Shown: positions 30,649 to 59,009, counted from the first letter of the stretch. The stretch: DNA of 64,000 nt from Phymorhynchus buccinoides (GCA_017654935.2 CM065690.1:11005102-11069101); one strand, 5' to 3'. Notes: generated from the sequence alone by a model not told the origin. Translations and numbers: made by a program.

Positions 30649-30990
30649 CTAAGGTGTCTCTTTCAGCATCGAATTTTGGTAGGAAGTGGCGGCGATGACC
30701 TCATCGAATGAAAAAAGGGGGGACGGTCCAATGGATATGAGGGGAAGGGGTGAGGGGGGGGGGGGGGGGTAGGCGGCCGATTCAATCTTCGCTAGCCATG
30801 GCCACTCGTCTTGGAACCAGTGTTCCTTCGCACTGGTGCCGTTATCTTCGGGCTGCTTCTCCGAGACTGTGTTGATGCAGTAGCTGTTTCTGCAACATCT
30901 TCTGCACACTCGTTTGGCAGAGGATTTCTTTTTTTTTTTTTTACTTTGCCGCCTCAAAAATCAAAGTCGAAGAGCGTTGTACGCTTCATT
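30649..30990 (-). pseudogene. Possible remnant of a zinc-finger/transposase-type N-terminus
   Basis: The minus strand reads MKRTTLFDFDF and a stop from 30989. After a frame change comes a Lys-run, KRVCRRCCRNSYCINTVSE and KEHWFQDEWPWLAK. A MKR(T/K)xLxDF start followed by a basic stretch and a W..(F/W)PWL motif is typical of TTF-type/hAT-derived genes, but the match is loose and the frame is broken. Low confidence. Confidence 0.25.
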
Positions 30991-31657
30991 TTGAAGAAAA
31001 TTCAACATAGCGGGTAGGACTCTCGCAACTTCTTGTCGGTAAAACGAGATGAACGTGATTGGTTGATTTACTACTAACATTGTAAAGGAACCAATGAAAT
31101 GTTGAGAAATCATTCATTCCTGCTCAATGCTTTCGGTTTGTGCAGACAACGGATTTAGCCTAGCAGTTGAAGGAATTCCCGCAGCGATCAGTAAAAAGTG
31201 CGGGCAGTTACGCAAATATGTAGGCGTCGGCCCACGTTTAGACCCGATTATTGCGGGAAGGAACAGATTTGGGGGGGATTGTACCAATCCCACGCCCTAG
31301 AATCAGCTCTGTCCATGGTTACGCTTGGCCGCCATTCTGTTCGCTGCTTCCAACTAAATTTCAATGCTGGAAGAGACAGCTTAGCAACAAGGTTTAGATG
31401 TTCATATGCATGGGTGCTCCTGGGAAATTTCAAAAGGATCCGATGGAGTGCAGGGGCAGCGCGCACACACATTTACTGCACTTTTTTCACCCCTCTAGAC
31501 TAGTACAAGTGCTACATTCCTTTGAATATAGCAAATGCTTATATAGGCCCTTTATTATTGCACAAGTTTGTGTGTGTGTGTAAGAAAATCGTTGCTTCTC
31601 AAATTCTCATAATCCAGCAACGCCGGCTCTAGGCAATTTAAAAATCCTGCAATTCAG

Positions 31658-32222
31658 GCCATCCTGAAAGAAGGAGCATCCATGCATATACGGTGTTTCC
31701 CAGGCCTTCCTGAAAGAAGGAGCATCCATGCATATACGGTGTTTCCCAGGCCTTCCTGAAAGAAGGAGCATCCATGCATATACGGTGTTTCCCAGGCCTT
31801 CCTGAAAGAAGGAGCATCCATGCATATACGGTGTTTGCCCAGGCCATCCTGAAAGAAGGAGCATCCATGCATATACGGTGTTTCCCAGGCCTTCCTGAAA
31901 GAAGGAGCATCCATGCATATACGGTGTTTCCCAGGCCATCCTGAAAGAAGGAGCATCCATGCATATACGGTGTTTCCCAGGCCATCCTGAAAGAAGGAGC
32001 ATCCATGCATATACGGTGTTTCCCAGGCCATCCTGAAAGAAGGAGCATCCATGCATATATGGTGTTTCCCAGGCCTTCCTGAAAGAAGGAGCATCCATGC
32101 ATATACGGTGTTTCCCAGGCCATCCTGAAAGAAGGAGCATCCATGCATATACGGTGTTTCCCAGGCCTTCCTGAAAGAAGGAGCATCCATGCATATACGG
32201 TGTTTCCCAGGCCTTCCTGACA
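31658..32222. repeat. 46-bp minisatellite, about 12 copies
   Basis: Unit aggcc(a/t)tcctgaaagaag gagcatccatgcatatacgg tgtttccc; copies are nearly identical, one with a 1-nt insertion (tttgccc, around 31831). Because the unit lacks stops in every minus-strand frame and 46 is not a multiple of 3, all three minus frames are open for over 200 codons. These are not evidence of a gene. Confidence 0.95.
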
Positions 32223-32225
32223 TAC

Positions 32226-33064
32226 AAACAACATACAATAAATAGTCCACAAGAGTGAATGAGGAATGCGCTTCACGCTTCAAGCTTCAGATGAAAAAAA
32301 ACCCATCCACACTCGATCGATGAGTAAATGAATACTAACATTATGGTTATATGCAAATTGGTAATGAGTTCTATCTATCAACTGCATAAATTTAAAATAT
32401 ACAGAAGTAGATAGCTCAACCAAGAGTGTCCGGGGGAAATTTGCGGACATCTGCAAACCTTGAACACGCATGCGATGCTGAATTCACTGAGTCAAAAAGC
32501 AAATGTAAAAAAGAATAACCGTCATGAAGCCATGAAAAGTATTTGTTGTCATCTTACTAAACAAACCAAACTTTTCATTACTTAGAAACAAACAAAAAAA
32601 CCAAAACAGTTTAAACCATTTTTAGAAAGTTGTGACGAAATAGCACTTAACTTAGAAGTCAGTTCTCAACGGATAACATTAAGTCTCGCAGTGTTAAAAT
32701 CGCACCCAAAATTGTCTTTTCAATGCAGTAAAATCATCAATTGGATTACAGATTTACATAAATAATCATTGTTAATGTTATAGAGCAAATCAAGTGTTTA
32801 TTGTACAAATATATCTGTGCACATAATGTCTGGGACACACACACAAAATTCAGGACTTTTGAGTCTCTATGCAAACGAGTGCATCCAGCCGAAGATGGGT
32901 TCATTTTACATGGAAAGTTGGTAGTAATTTCAAACAATATTTACACAGAGCCTAGAATCAAGTATCACAAGTGCGGTCATACACAAACCTGGTATGCAAT
33001 AGAAAAGTGTGACTCCCTGTGTATTTAGTAAATATTTCTTCACATTCGTTTATCCTTCATATGC
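32226..33064. other. Stretch without recognised features
   Basis: AT-rich, no repeats or exons that I could identify. Confidence 0.45.
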
Positions 33065-33066
33065 CA

Positions 33067-33352
33067 ATACCAGTCACCAAGGGAGCTGGCAAGTTCGAGG
33101 CTCACCGAATCGAGACAGCGCAGGCACGTCGAGAAGCGCTGGGAAAAATCGCATGAGCAGCAGCAATAATTCTCCAACTCCAACAGATCCCCTCAACTCT
33201 CTTTCCTGTCCCCACTGTCACAAAACCTTCAAGGCTCGCATCGGACTCATCAGTCATCTTCGTACCCACCCCACACCCTGAACCCTTTGACATTGGAACT
33301 GTTGACGGATGGTCTTCATCCCTCGGGACCGACGAACACCAGATGCCAATAT
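33067..33352 (+). mobile_element. LINE 3' end with terminal C2H2 zinc finger, copy 2
   Basis: In the best frame the C-terminus reads NSLSCPHCHKTFKARIGLIS HLRTHPTP and stop: C-x2-C-x12-H-x3-H, an intact finger as found at the end of some molluscan non-LTR retrotransposon proteins. Upstream, SWQVRGSPNRDS is in another frame from copy 1's KFEAHRIETAQ, so it is frameshifted. The 3' UTR includes ggtcttcatccctcgggac. Confidence 0.62.
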
Positions 33353-33549
33353 ATTATCCCAAATTGAAAAAGCGTTATCCTTGAGAGTTTATTCCATTTT
33401 TTTGCTTAACAAATTCGGGTCAATTTAGAATATTTGTAGGATCTTACTAACACAGAAGAACACACCAAAAATAGTTGAAAACACAAAAGGCTCATCAGAG
33501 GTAACTGTTACCTAATATCATAATATGGTCCAACACTTCTGCTTGTTAA

Positions 33550-34107
33550 TACAGTGGTCGCCGCTTTATAAAGCCATTTTGGGACCGACGAAAAATGGCT
33601 TTAATAAGCGGCGGATTTAATAACCGGCGGTCCAGGAGTACGTCACTTTCAAACATTTATTTTTTTTGCTTCTCTTTTGTTTACGTCAGTCACACTTTCA
33701 CACTTTCTTTCGTCATTTACACTTGCTTGAATCTAAACACAACGATGGGTTTTTTTAAACGATGTTGAACTTTTGTTTTGGTTTTTATTGACAGATATTC
33801 TTTTCTAAACTCAGTTACTTCGTGATACACGTGAGCGTGCACATAAATATGTCTTGAGAGACACAAGTGACATATTTTCACACCCAAAAAAAAGAAAAGA
33901 AAAGAAAAAAGAACAAAATCGTGTGAGTTTTAGTCAGAAACTGTGTGATTTCTCTGAGAAAAGTGGCTTTAATAAGCGGCGGGGTGGTTTTATTAAGCGG
34001 CTTTTTTTAATACATAACATATAGTGAAAAATCCGGACCGGAAGAAATCGGCTTTAATAAGCGGCTGGCTCTATTAACCGCGGTTTTATAAAGCGGCGAC
34101 CACTGTA
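33550..34107. mobile_element. TA-flanked element with 'CAGTGGTCGCCGC' ends (pogo-like)
   Basis: tacagtggtcgccgctttat and ataaagcggcgaccactgta are exact inverted ends bounded by TA, 558 bp. Internal motifs taataagcggcgg repeat near both ends. Typical of non-autonomous Tc1/mariner-pogo derivatives; no transposase. Confidence 0.82.
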
Positions 34108-34187
34108 CAACAATAACAACAGAACAAGTTGCGCGGACCAGAGAGACACAGAGGGAAAGAGAGCCAACCAACCAGCAACAAAGACGA

Positions 34188-34189
<2 letters not shown>

Positions 34190-34222
<33 letters not shown>
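34190..34222. repeat. (GA)n microsatellite
   Basis: GA run just right of the pogo-like element. Confidence 0.9.
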
Positions 34223-34224
<2 letters not shown>

Positions 34225-34729
34225 TTAGACCTAGTGCATGCTAACGATTGTTTGACAAAAAAATGTTTTTAGAGTGAGATTACAAAGTATGGTGTTCACA
34301 AGGCAACAAGTAGAGAACAACTTCCAGTCCCCCAAACTGTTTTCTGTATGAAGAAAACAATATAATCTGATCTCCGGCTTTAAAAAAAAAACAACAAAAA
34401 AACAAAACCAGAACAATCATTCCAATTATACAGATACATTTTGATAGGCTTCAAATGGCATTTCTTCTTACAAAAAGGCTTACAAAGTTTTAATATACTA
34501 GAGCAGAATATGTTACAAAAAAGCTTTTTAAAGCCACATGTGCCACAGCTGGTCCTTGTCACTCCAGTGTGTTTGAAAAAGTGAAAAAGTAACGAGTGTC
34601 TTTAAAAAAAAAGGAGTCACAGGAGGATAATGCAGTGTGAATGATAAAGGAACTATATGTGGTGTGCTGTATTAAAGCAATGTTTGATGTATAAGGAAGG
34701 AAACTATATGTGGTATGTTGTAACTTGTA

Positions 34730-34975
34730 TTAACCCTTTCACCACCAGTCATATTTCAGCCAAAAATGTCCATTACATTTACCTGAATAGAGAACAAAAT
34801 CCATCTGCAGTATTGGGGATTCTTCTGTGACATATATAAAATAAGGTCTATCCTTACTTCCCAATGCTAAGACAATAGGGTCTTTGCATAATAGACCCCA
34901 ATTTGATGCCTTTTAGAGACATAGGTCTTGAATCACTGTGGTGCTAAAATGCGACTTTGGCGGTGAAAGGGTTAA
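34730..34975 (+). mobile_element. TTAA MITE family A, copy 9
   Basis: TTAACCCTTTCACCACCAGT to GGCGGTGAAAGGGTTAA, 246 bp. The flanks carry a local duplication (ttaaag.aatgtttgatg on both sides). Confidence 0.85.
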
Positions 34976-35254
34976 AGTAATGTTTGATGAATAATAATAA
35001 ATTAAATTTTTTTTAAACACATACCAATAACAACAAGGACCTTATGTTCAATATGACATAACACAGATATAGAAACACAATGACATCAAGAATTCAGAGC
35101 TTTCAATAAGATCTTCTGGTGAGATCTTGTGCAAGCGGGAACAAATGAATCATGTCAAACATAAACAATGATTTTCAACCTTAACTTTCACATCTACAAA
35201 TATCGGCATACAAACATTGATACAAAACAAGTATATCTAAACCTGTCTCATAAA

Positions 35255-35560
35255 ATCACATAATATATATATACAGCAAAAGATAACAGCCGCACAGCCA
35301 AACTTCCCACTCCACACAACTCTGAAGGACTGAAAAGTTGGTGCATTTGAAATGCCGAATTGATAAAAAATTTCTGTGTCTAATGTCTGTATTTGTGAAC
35401 CTCAGAAACAAAACCAATTAACTTTATGAAATGTTCTGTGTTCTCAACAACAACAAAAATGTGCTGATTTACTTTTTCTCCCAATGGGTGAGGGACAGTG
35501 CCTTATGCAAAGACAGCTGTTTCGATCTGTGAAGATCTCATCAGTTTGCATGATCGGCCT
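35255..35560. repeat. Dispersed repeat family L, copy 2
   Basis: Reverse-complement relative of 20870-21195: ctgaaggactgaaaagttgg, gcatttgaaatgc and aagacagctgtttcgatctg. Confidence 0.65.
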
Positions 35561-35868
35561 GCAATTTGACTGTCCATTGGATGTCAACTTGAGCAAGAAG
35601 ACATTCTACAAGAGAATGGCGTCCTATTTGCACCAAATCGAAAATCCACAATAAAAGCAAACCAGCACAAAGTTAAACCAGAAATAGTAAAAATCTTATA
35701 AAAATCTTATGTAAAATTAAGAAAGTAATAATGTTCTGAAATTTTAATTTTAAAAACTAATAGACATGACTAGAGACTATATAAAAAAAATTATGTGCAA
35801 AACAACTGAAATCAACTTACCCCACATTCACACTTACACTTACAGTTACACACACATGCCATTTCTTC

Positions 35869-36182
35869 TTCTTCTTTTCTGCGTTCCCAGGCCATATTGC
35901 CATAATTGGTACATATGTGTCTGGTTTTCAGTTTTCACTGGTCTCCCCGCTGCATACAGCCGACACATTCCGATTTGGGAGGAGCTCAAGGGAGAAAAAT
36001 TATTTGGAAGATTTTTTTGAAAAAAGGCAGGAGAATAAGTCAGAAAGATAGTAGATGATAGAAAGCAAAGGGAAAAGGCAGAGTCAAAGAGAGTTGGAGA
36101 TTAGAGGAAGTTACAAGCACAGAACTTCCAGAAGGTGGGGGAACTATTTTACGAAAGACCCCCGGTATCCCCTGGGGGAGAC
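35869..36182. mobile_element. Dispersed repeat family G, copy 4 (subtype 2)
   Basis: Begins cttctgcgttcccaggccat rather than cgatcgctcagacag; ends in the common agaacttccagaaggtgggg and ggtatcccc tail. Confidence 0.65.
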
Positions 36183-36748
36183 ATGCCATTTCATTATGTT
36201 ATCAAATAAAAACTAAAATATAAAATAATTAATTAAACTTTACAGATTAAGTCATTATCATGCAGGTATGCCAACTCATTAAAATGCAATTTATTTTTTC
36301 AAGGACCTTTTCGGTGATTAACATCTCAAGTGTTTTTATTTATGCAAGTGATCATCTGTGGGAATGTGCATGCGCATGCGCATGTGCGTAATGAGAGAGA
36401 CTGAGTGTGTGTCTTTCTGTGAATAGTGTGTGTGTGTGTGTGCATGTGTGTGTGTGTGTGTGAGCTGACACATAATGTTCTTGTGAGCAAAGGTGCATGC
36501 ATTTGTTCACATGAGTTTAACATTTTAACGTGTGTGATAGATCTATGAAATACGCAAAATTTGATTTTTACACACAAAATTCAATTCATTCACAATTCAA
36601 TACATCTTTCACATCAACATCTATATAATATTCATCAGCTTTCACAGCTGTTCAGTGCTGCCTTCCTGTCAGATTTATAAAAAAATTATCACACAAAAAA
36701 ACCAGTTCAAGACAACAAAACATTTGACCCAGCACTACAAAAAAGACA

Positions 36749-37143
36749 CTAACTCATTCAAGTCGCTCTGGCCATATATGTCCGGAATTAATAAATAACT
36801 GTCAATTTGATGCATTTGCTTCAAGGGAAGTAAATCTGAGTGCACACAATACCTTGGTCACTTCTAAACTCGCTTCGCTCCCTTAGACCACAATTTTGCC
36901 TCTGACTTTGCTTTTGTAGTGGTTTGTTGTGGGGTAACCAATCGGTGTAGAGTTTTTTCTATATAAAGTCTATATATAAAAAAGACTGACCTACCACTTC
37001 CCTATGTCTAAACCTGAAGTAAAAACCTATAATCTTCCTTCATTTCTCCTTTTGTTTATGTATGTTTTGTTTGTGGGTATGGCTGGAGTGATTTGTGAGT
37101 TTTTCAATAATTCAAAATCATTGCGATGCGAATGAGTTGTAAG
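36749..37143 (+). mobile_element. TTAA MITE family C, copy 2 (full, one border mutated)
   Basis: taactcattcaagtcgctct to gcgatgcgaatgagttgtaa, about 395 bp. Complements 9432-10127 once the nested element there is removed. Truncated copies are at 42053-42198 and 44107-44186. Confidence 0.75.
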
Positions 37144-37533
37144 TCGCTGAGCTAGTTTCTCAGAACAGGCTTGCAAAGTCAAAAATCTCATTTTGTTCTC
37201 AATTTTGAATTATAGGTATTTTCATGCTCTCTAACATCTTATCTTTCATACCCATAAAGAACAACCTTTAGCATTGTCTCTAAACACTAAAAAAAAAAGT
37301 GCCTTAAAATTTGTAGGTTGATGCATTTTCTCAGGATAGGCTAGACTTTAGACTGTGATTTCTCAAAATGGCCGACAGTCACCCTACCAACCTTAAATGC
37401 TCATAACTCTTGAATGGAAAAAGATACAAGAATGTTTTTTTTTATATCTTTAGAAAGAGAATTGCCTGAAGTTCCCAACTGTGCCATTTTCTCAGAATGG
37501 TCAGTTTGACACTTGGTGCTGAGTCATAAATTT
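37138..37533. repeat. Dispersed repeat family K, copy 2
   Basis: aagtcgctgagctagtttct ... caaaatggccgacagtcacc ... tcagaatggtcagtttgaca. Matches 23965-24335 and starts directly at the end of a family C MITE. Confidence 0.68.
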
Positions 37534-38264
37534 AAAAACAACAAAAAAGTCATCTTTGTTGTATGCTACAGATAACATTCATAACATTTTATGTACAACG
37601 ATGTAATAATCTACTCTGAACTCTTTTTGTTCAGATTTTTCTTTTTACAAGATGATGAACATTGAATGTATTTCACAAAGTAAACAACATCTGTTTTTAC
37701 AAGTGGAATAACATTACCTTTCTATTTTACAAATAAGATGTGATTTCACCACCATAAGCTCAATATGAGAAAAACATTAACAAGACCATTTCATATATAA
37801 TCACGTAACAACAAAAGGCAACAACAATAACATAAATATATAACTTTTTTCTTTACAAAGAATCGCATACAGGCATCAGAACAGTCTGAAATCCAATCCT
37901 CTGAAACCTGCGGTAAAAGGGCCATCAAGTCCCTAGACTGAAGAGGGATAACACAAATGAAATGAGTTCCCAACACGACCAAAAAGGCTTAAATATATAG
38001 TGAGATAATTGCCTTAAAAAGCTATGTAACAGAAAAGATAACACTGAATAAACAGGCAAAACCTCTGACAGTGGAACTTAAGAAGCCAATCCTCTTGTCA
38101 GAAATTCTTGATCCTCCGAAATCTGCAGAAGCTCTGACAATTCTGATGCCTGGTATTACAATAACACAAAGCTGCTAACCACATGCTCACAAACTGGCCT
38201 TCCTTCTCGAAAGAAACCGTCTTTTCTTCTTTTTTTTAACTTTTCCCAGACAACGGAGTCACGT

Positions 38265-38660
38265 CAACTCGCTTGCGAGCATCTTTCTTCTTCCTCAGAA
38301 GAAATCATCTTCAACCGGACGACGTACGTACCACGCCCACAAAGTCACATCAGCTCACGAGCATCTTTCTTCCTCAGAAAAAAACATCTTCAACCGGACG
38401 ACGTACGTACTACGCCACAAAAGCTCATGAGCGTCTTTCTCCCTCAGAAGAAAACATCTTGAACCGGACAACGTACGTACCACGCCACAAAGTCACATCA
38501 GCTCACGATTGTCTTCCTTCCTCAGAAGGAACCATCTTCAACCAGACGACGTACGTACCACGCGCACAAAATCACATCAGCTCACGCAAGTCTTTCTTTC
38601 TTAGAACAAACCATCTTCAACCGGACGACGCAGCACGCACCCAAAAAAAACCAAGTCGCA
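38265..38660. repeat. Imperfect tandem repeat of about 80 bp, 5 copies
   Basis: Units carry catcttcaaccggacgacgt acgtaccacgcc and a cctcagaagaaa element. They lie just beyond the proposed CRY terminal exon, possibly in its 3' UTR or downstream. A 170-codon plus-strand open frame here is a by-product of the repeat. Confidence 0.82.
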
Positions 38661-38734
38661 TCAGAAGGACGTTGTTTGAAGGTCTGTTGAAGGGGAAGCA
38701 TGTTGTAATTCTTATTCTTCTAGTTGTATTCGTT

Positions 38735-38741
38735 ATGCGAT

Positions 38742-38746
<5 letters not shown>
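38735..38746 (-). terminator. Poly(A) signal overlapping the proposed CRY stop codon
   Basis: On the minus strand AATAAA lies across the TAA stop (plus-strand tttatt at 38741-38746). This would allow a very short 3' UTR. A longer 3' UTR ending further left cannot be excluded. Confidence 0.4.
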
Positions 38747-55563
<16,817 letters not shown>

Positions 55564-55699
55564 TCTAAATGCAGCTCATTTCCGATTAAAAATATGAGAA
55601 TGTGAAGGTTCTGTTTCGATTTTACACAGGCACATAAAATCAGCACATGAGCAAAGCAGCAAACACGTCCAAAACAACGTGACTTCTCAAGCCGAGTCT

Positions 55700-55770
55700 A
55701 TTATTAGAACGCTAGCGATTGGCTAACAAGCGGTCACATGACGTTAGCCGAGTACTAGTCAGGGATGTTA
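55700..55770 (-). promoter_or_regulatory. CRY upstream region with CCAAT and E-box-like sites
   Basis: About 155-180 bp upstream of the CRY ATG there is a minus-strand CCAAT (plus attgg at 55718-55722) and a palindromic GTCACATGAC at 55733-55742, containing the E-box core CACATG and overlapping a CRE half-site (TGACGT). E-box regulation of clock genes is well known; occupancy here is inference. Confidence 0.35.
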
Positions 55771-56223
55771 TGTCGTCTCGCTCAATTTTGTTCTAAAATT
55801 GGTTGTGGTGTTTTGGTTAGGGTACCCAAAACCTAAAAAAGATAGGGTTAAATTTGTTTCCAGCCCTCTACACCGTTTGGGGAAGGGGGATGAATCTGGG
55901 CTATGAAATATTGGGCAGATTCCAGTTCTATCCTTTCTGTAATTTCACATACTGTTTGCAACAGGTTGACCAAATTTAGGTTTTGAATGCTTCTGAGTAG
56001 TGGGTTTTTTTTAATGTCTTCTTGTTGTTCAGAAGTTAGTAATGCAAAGAAACTATACGGGCCATATAATTCTATTGGAATAAAACAAAAGCAATCAAAT
56101 ATTCATTTAATTAGCAATGGTACTGTACCAGAACTTTTTTCTTGGCACCTTTAAATTGTCAGGTTAACACTGTTTACAAACCCGTTGAATAGGTCCTTAC
56201 ATAGTACAAACACTCTTATTTAA
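55771..56223. other. Upstream of CRY, no gene seen
   Basis: AT-rich DNA with nothing recognisable besides a possible minus-strand promoter closer to CRY. Confidence 0.45.
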
Positions 56224-56420
56224 CTATGGCGGTACCATAGCCGATGAGGTTTAACTGAGGCGTGGTTACCGCTACACCTATCTATATTGTTAAAAACTCG
56301 GGACTTTACTGGTGTTGCACTGCCTCCGGGCATTGCACCCAGTATTGTTCCCACCATCTTTGTAGTTTACAAATGTCCCATATGTGTCTATGACCGAGAG
56401 GACGTAAAACATCATTTTCA
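56224..56420 (+). repeat. Dispersed repeat family E, copy 3
   Basis: ccatagccgatgaggtttaa ctgaggcgtggttaccgc ... gagaggacgtaaaac. Intact relative to copy 2. Confidence 0.72.
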
Positions 56421-57734
56421 CCACCTTAAATAGTACAAACAGTCCAAACGAAGTTTCTGAACAATTAGTAGATATCATATTATACCCAGAACCATTAAGA
56501 CGTAAACATTGTATGACCATGCAATGTATTGCAAAAAATAGACAAGATAATGGAAAAATTTAAATTGATTCCGTCCGGTATAATTTTTTCAAAGGCCGGA
56601 TACCCCCCTCCCCCAAAGAGGACAAGGGGCTTGGACAATTTGAACCCTATGGGTTTTTTTAGGTTTGGCCGGGGTACCATAACCAATGCAACAAAAATTC
56701 AATTTTAGTAATCATATTGAGCGAACCTCTATTTTCACTACATAACAACCTTCACGATACGGAATCGACGACATTTCGATTTGTCGAGGAACGGCCGACA
56801 TAACATCGGCCTAATCGCCCCCTCATTCCTTTCACCCCGCCTTCCTCTCCCCTTCTAATTGTTATATCACTCGTGTTTCAAGGTCATCTAATAAAGAATG
56901 GCGACAAGAAAGTGCAAATTATTGTCCTGAACTGGGTTTTTTTAATTTGTGGACCTAGACTAGACTGAGCATGGTGATGATCATGGTTCTGTGGCAGGGT
57001 CAGAAGGCTGAATTATGAAACTGGACCAGATTATCCCAGATGTTGTTGTTTTTTGTTGTCCCCCCGCCCCCCGAGCATCGATGCGATCACACGGGGGAAA
57101 AAATGGTTCTAGAACATACTGTTTTGATCAAATCTCTGGGATTCCGAGGATCTAGGAGGGCATTGAAAGGGCTTACGGTCATGCATGTCCCATAAATACA
57201 AAATAAAACTTGAAATAATTAATACTCCTTTGTGGGTTCTTTAACGGTCGCGCATGACACTCCAAAGACTGTATATCTTTGGACACTCTGCCTGCATCAT
57301 GTGGGGCCTGGGTGTCCCCGGCTAGACCGGGGGCATGCATCTCAACGGTCTCACATGACTTTTAACTCTTGTTTTACCCTCTATCACATATCCTTGACTA
57401 TATCTTGGGATCATTTCTTTCTCCCCATATCTTATCATTTCACCATCTTTTGCTGTTATTTTCTTTCTTTTTCGAACTACCCCCTATACGTAAAGGGCAG
57501 CAGAATCTTCAATGTGATGAAGTTGGCTGCCTAAGGAAAAGGAAGAGAAGAAAACGGGCCCACGGAATAAATTACACATTCATTTATGCATACATACACG
57601 CATATTACAATGGTTGCTATGTGTGTTTATTATAATGTGCGCGTGTGTGTTTTACGTATGCATATGTGTGTCAGTGTGTTCAAGAGGAATGCGTAGGCTG
57701 ATTTTCTTTTGCACTGAATGTGCCAAAATACGCA
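56421..57734. other. Stretch without recognised gene
   Basis: Contains a repeat fragment with catcatgtggggcctgggtg (57295-57345, inverted relative to 2950) and TG-rich DNA near 57610-57680. No exon candidates. Confidence 0.45.
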
Positions 57735-57930
57735 TCAGGGACCCCCATTTGGGGGTCTATGAAGTACTAAAATTCTAAAGGACCCTCGATCTAAAAGAAT
57801 GTGCAGGGGGTCCCAGGGATGCACTAGAAAATTTCTTTTAGCATTCACAATGCCACTGGGACCCTCTATCCCGCCTCTAAGACCCTCTATACTGTAAATG
57901 AAGGAGTCCGCCTGGGACCCATTGTCGACG
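57735..57930. repeat. Dispersed repeat, second copy of 49160-49375
   Basis: ccccatttgggggtctatga agtactaaaattctaaagga ... cactgggaccctctatcccg. Confidence 0.7.
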
Positions 57931-58080
57931 ATTGGGAGCCCTGCGCATGCGCACGCACACACACTAGCACACTGCCGCATGCACACACACACATTTGCAT
58001 TTGTCCTGGACTATAATAATTTGTATTGTCTTGACCTCTGCCAGGTGTGTGTGTGTGTGTGTGCGACGCGCATGCTTGCG

Positions 58081-58965
58081 TAGCCTATCATATCATATAT
58101 ATCATATCATATCATGGCACTATAGGCTTTTCAGCCTTTTGCCCTCTAGATTGGTTCTTTTTGTTATTTATGTTGTATCGGCATTGCCGATCGACTACTT
58201 AGGCAGTCGCGTTTTATTTGTCTAATTTATTTAAATTTACTGAATACACAATATTTTGAAAATATCGATCTAATGAGTTCTTGAATGCATTTAGTGACGA
58301 TGCATGTACTGCTTCATTTGGAAGGTTATTCCATGCGTTAGTAATACGGTTAGTGAAAAAGGTTTGTGCAAATTTAGTATTAGTAGGTTTTTTTTATTAG
58401 TTTAAAAGTATGTCCGCGGGTTCTTTCATCCTCACACAGAGTTAGTAATTGTTTTGTGGTAGTATAGTCATAAAAACCACGGATAATTTTGTATTCTTCT
58501 ATTAGATCACCTCTAAGTCTTCTGTATTCTAGGCTTGGTAGTTTTAAGTACGTCAGTCTTTCCTGATAACTCATATTGCTTGTGCCCTGAATTTTCTTTG
58601 AGAACCTTCGCTGCACCCCTTCAACTAGATCAATATTCTTTCTTAGGTGTGGGCACCACACTGGGTTTCCATACTCTAGAACAGGTCTTACTAGAGTTTT
58701 GAATAGAGGAACCATAATATCTTTAGACTTATTAGTAATTGTTCTGACTAGTAATCCTGAAATCCGGTTTGCTTTTAGTACAGTATTATTTATGTGAGGC
58801 TCAAAAGACAGACCTTGGTCTACAAATACCCCAAGATCCTTTTCAACTGATGTAACTTCCAGCGTTCTTCTTTGTTTACCTTCCTTTATGGAGTATTTAT
58901 GCATGGTAGGCCTATTTGACCATGACTTCAAGACAGCATGGGAGCTATTCCAGAAAAGTGAGCTG
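58081..58965 (-). mobile_element. 5'-truncated non-LTR retrotransposon: end of reverse-transcriptase ORF plus 3' UTR
   Basis: The minus strand encodes the C-terminal part of a CR1/Jockey-type reverse-transcriptase protein: SVEKDLGVFVDQGLSFEPHI, LVRPVLEYGNPVWCPHLRKN, IDLVEGVQRRFSKKI and LPSLEYRRLRGDLIEEYKII. The frame breaks at an 8-A run (about 58389-58396) and resumes one base over with FFTNRITNAWNNLP, the usual end of these proteins. The RT catalytic core (YxDD) is absent. The 3' end is a tatcatatca-type repeat at 58085-58115. Dead on arrival by truncation; the frameshift may be decay or a homopolymer error. Confidence 0.85.
58380..58965 (-). pseudogene. Reverse-transcriptase C-terminal ORF fragment
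   Basis: Open frame from about 58965 to the stop near 58380. The open frame extends upstream to 59264, but that part comes from an unrelated dispersed repeat (59010-59285), so it does not belong to the protein. Confidence 0.8.
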
Positions 58966-59009
58966 AGAATCGTTTTTAGTGGAGAAGCCTTGCCCAGGGT
59001 AACATGCCC

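Noticed and set aside
31658..32222. CRISPR-like regularly spaced repeat
   Set aside because: Units are contiguous without unique spacers, and the sequence is animal nuclear DNA.
31607..32283. Three overlapping minus-strand open frames of over 200 codons
   Set aside because: They are the same 46-bp minisatellite read in three phases; no unique coding sequence and no homology.
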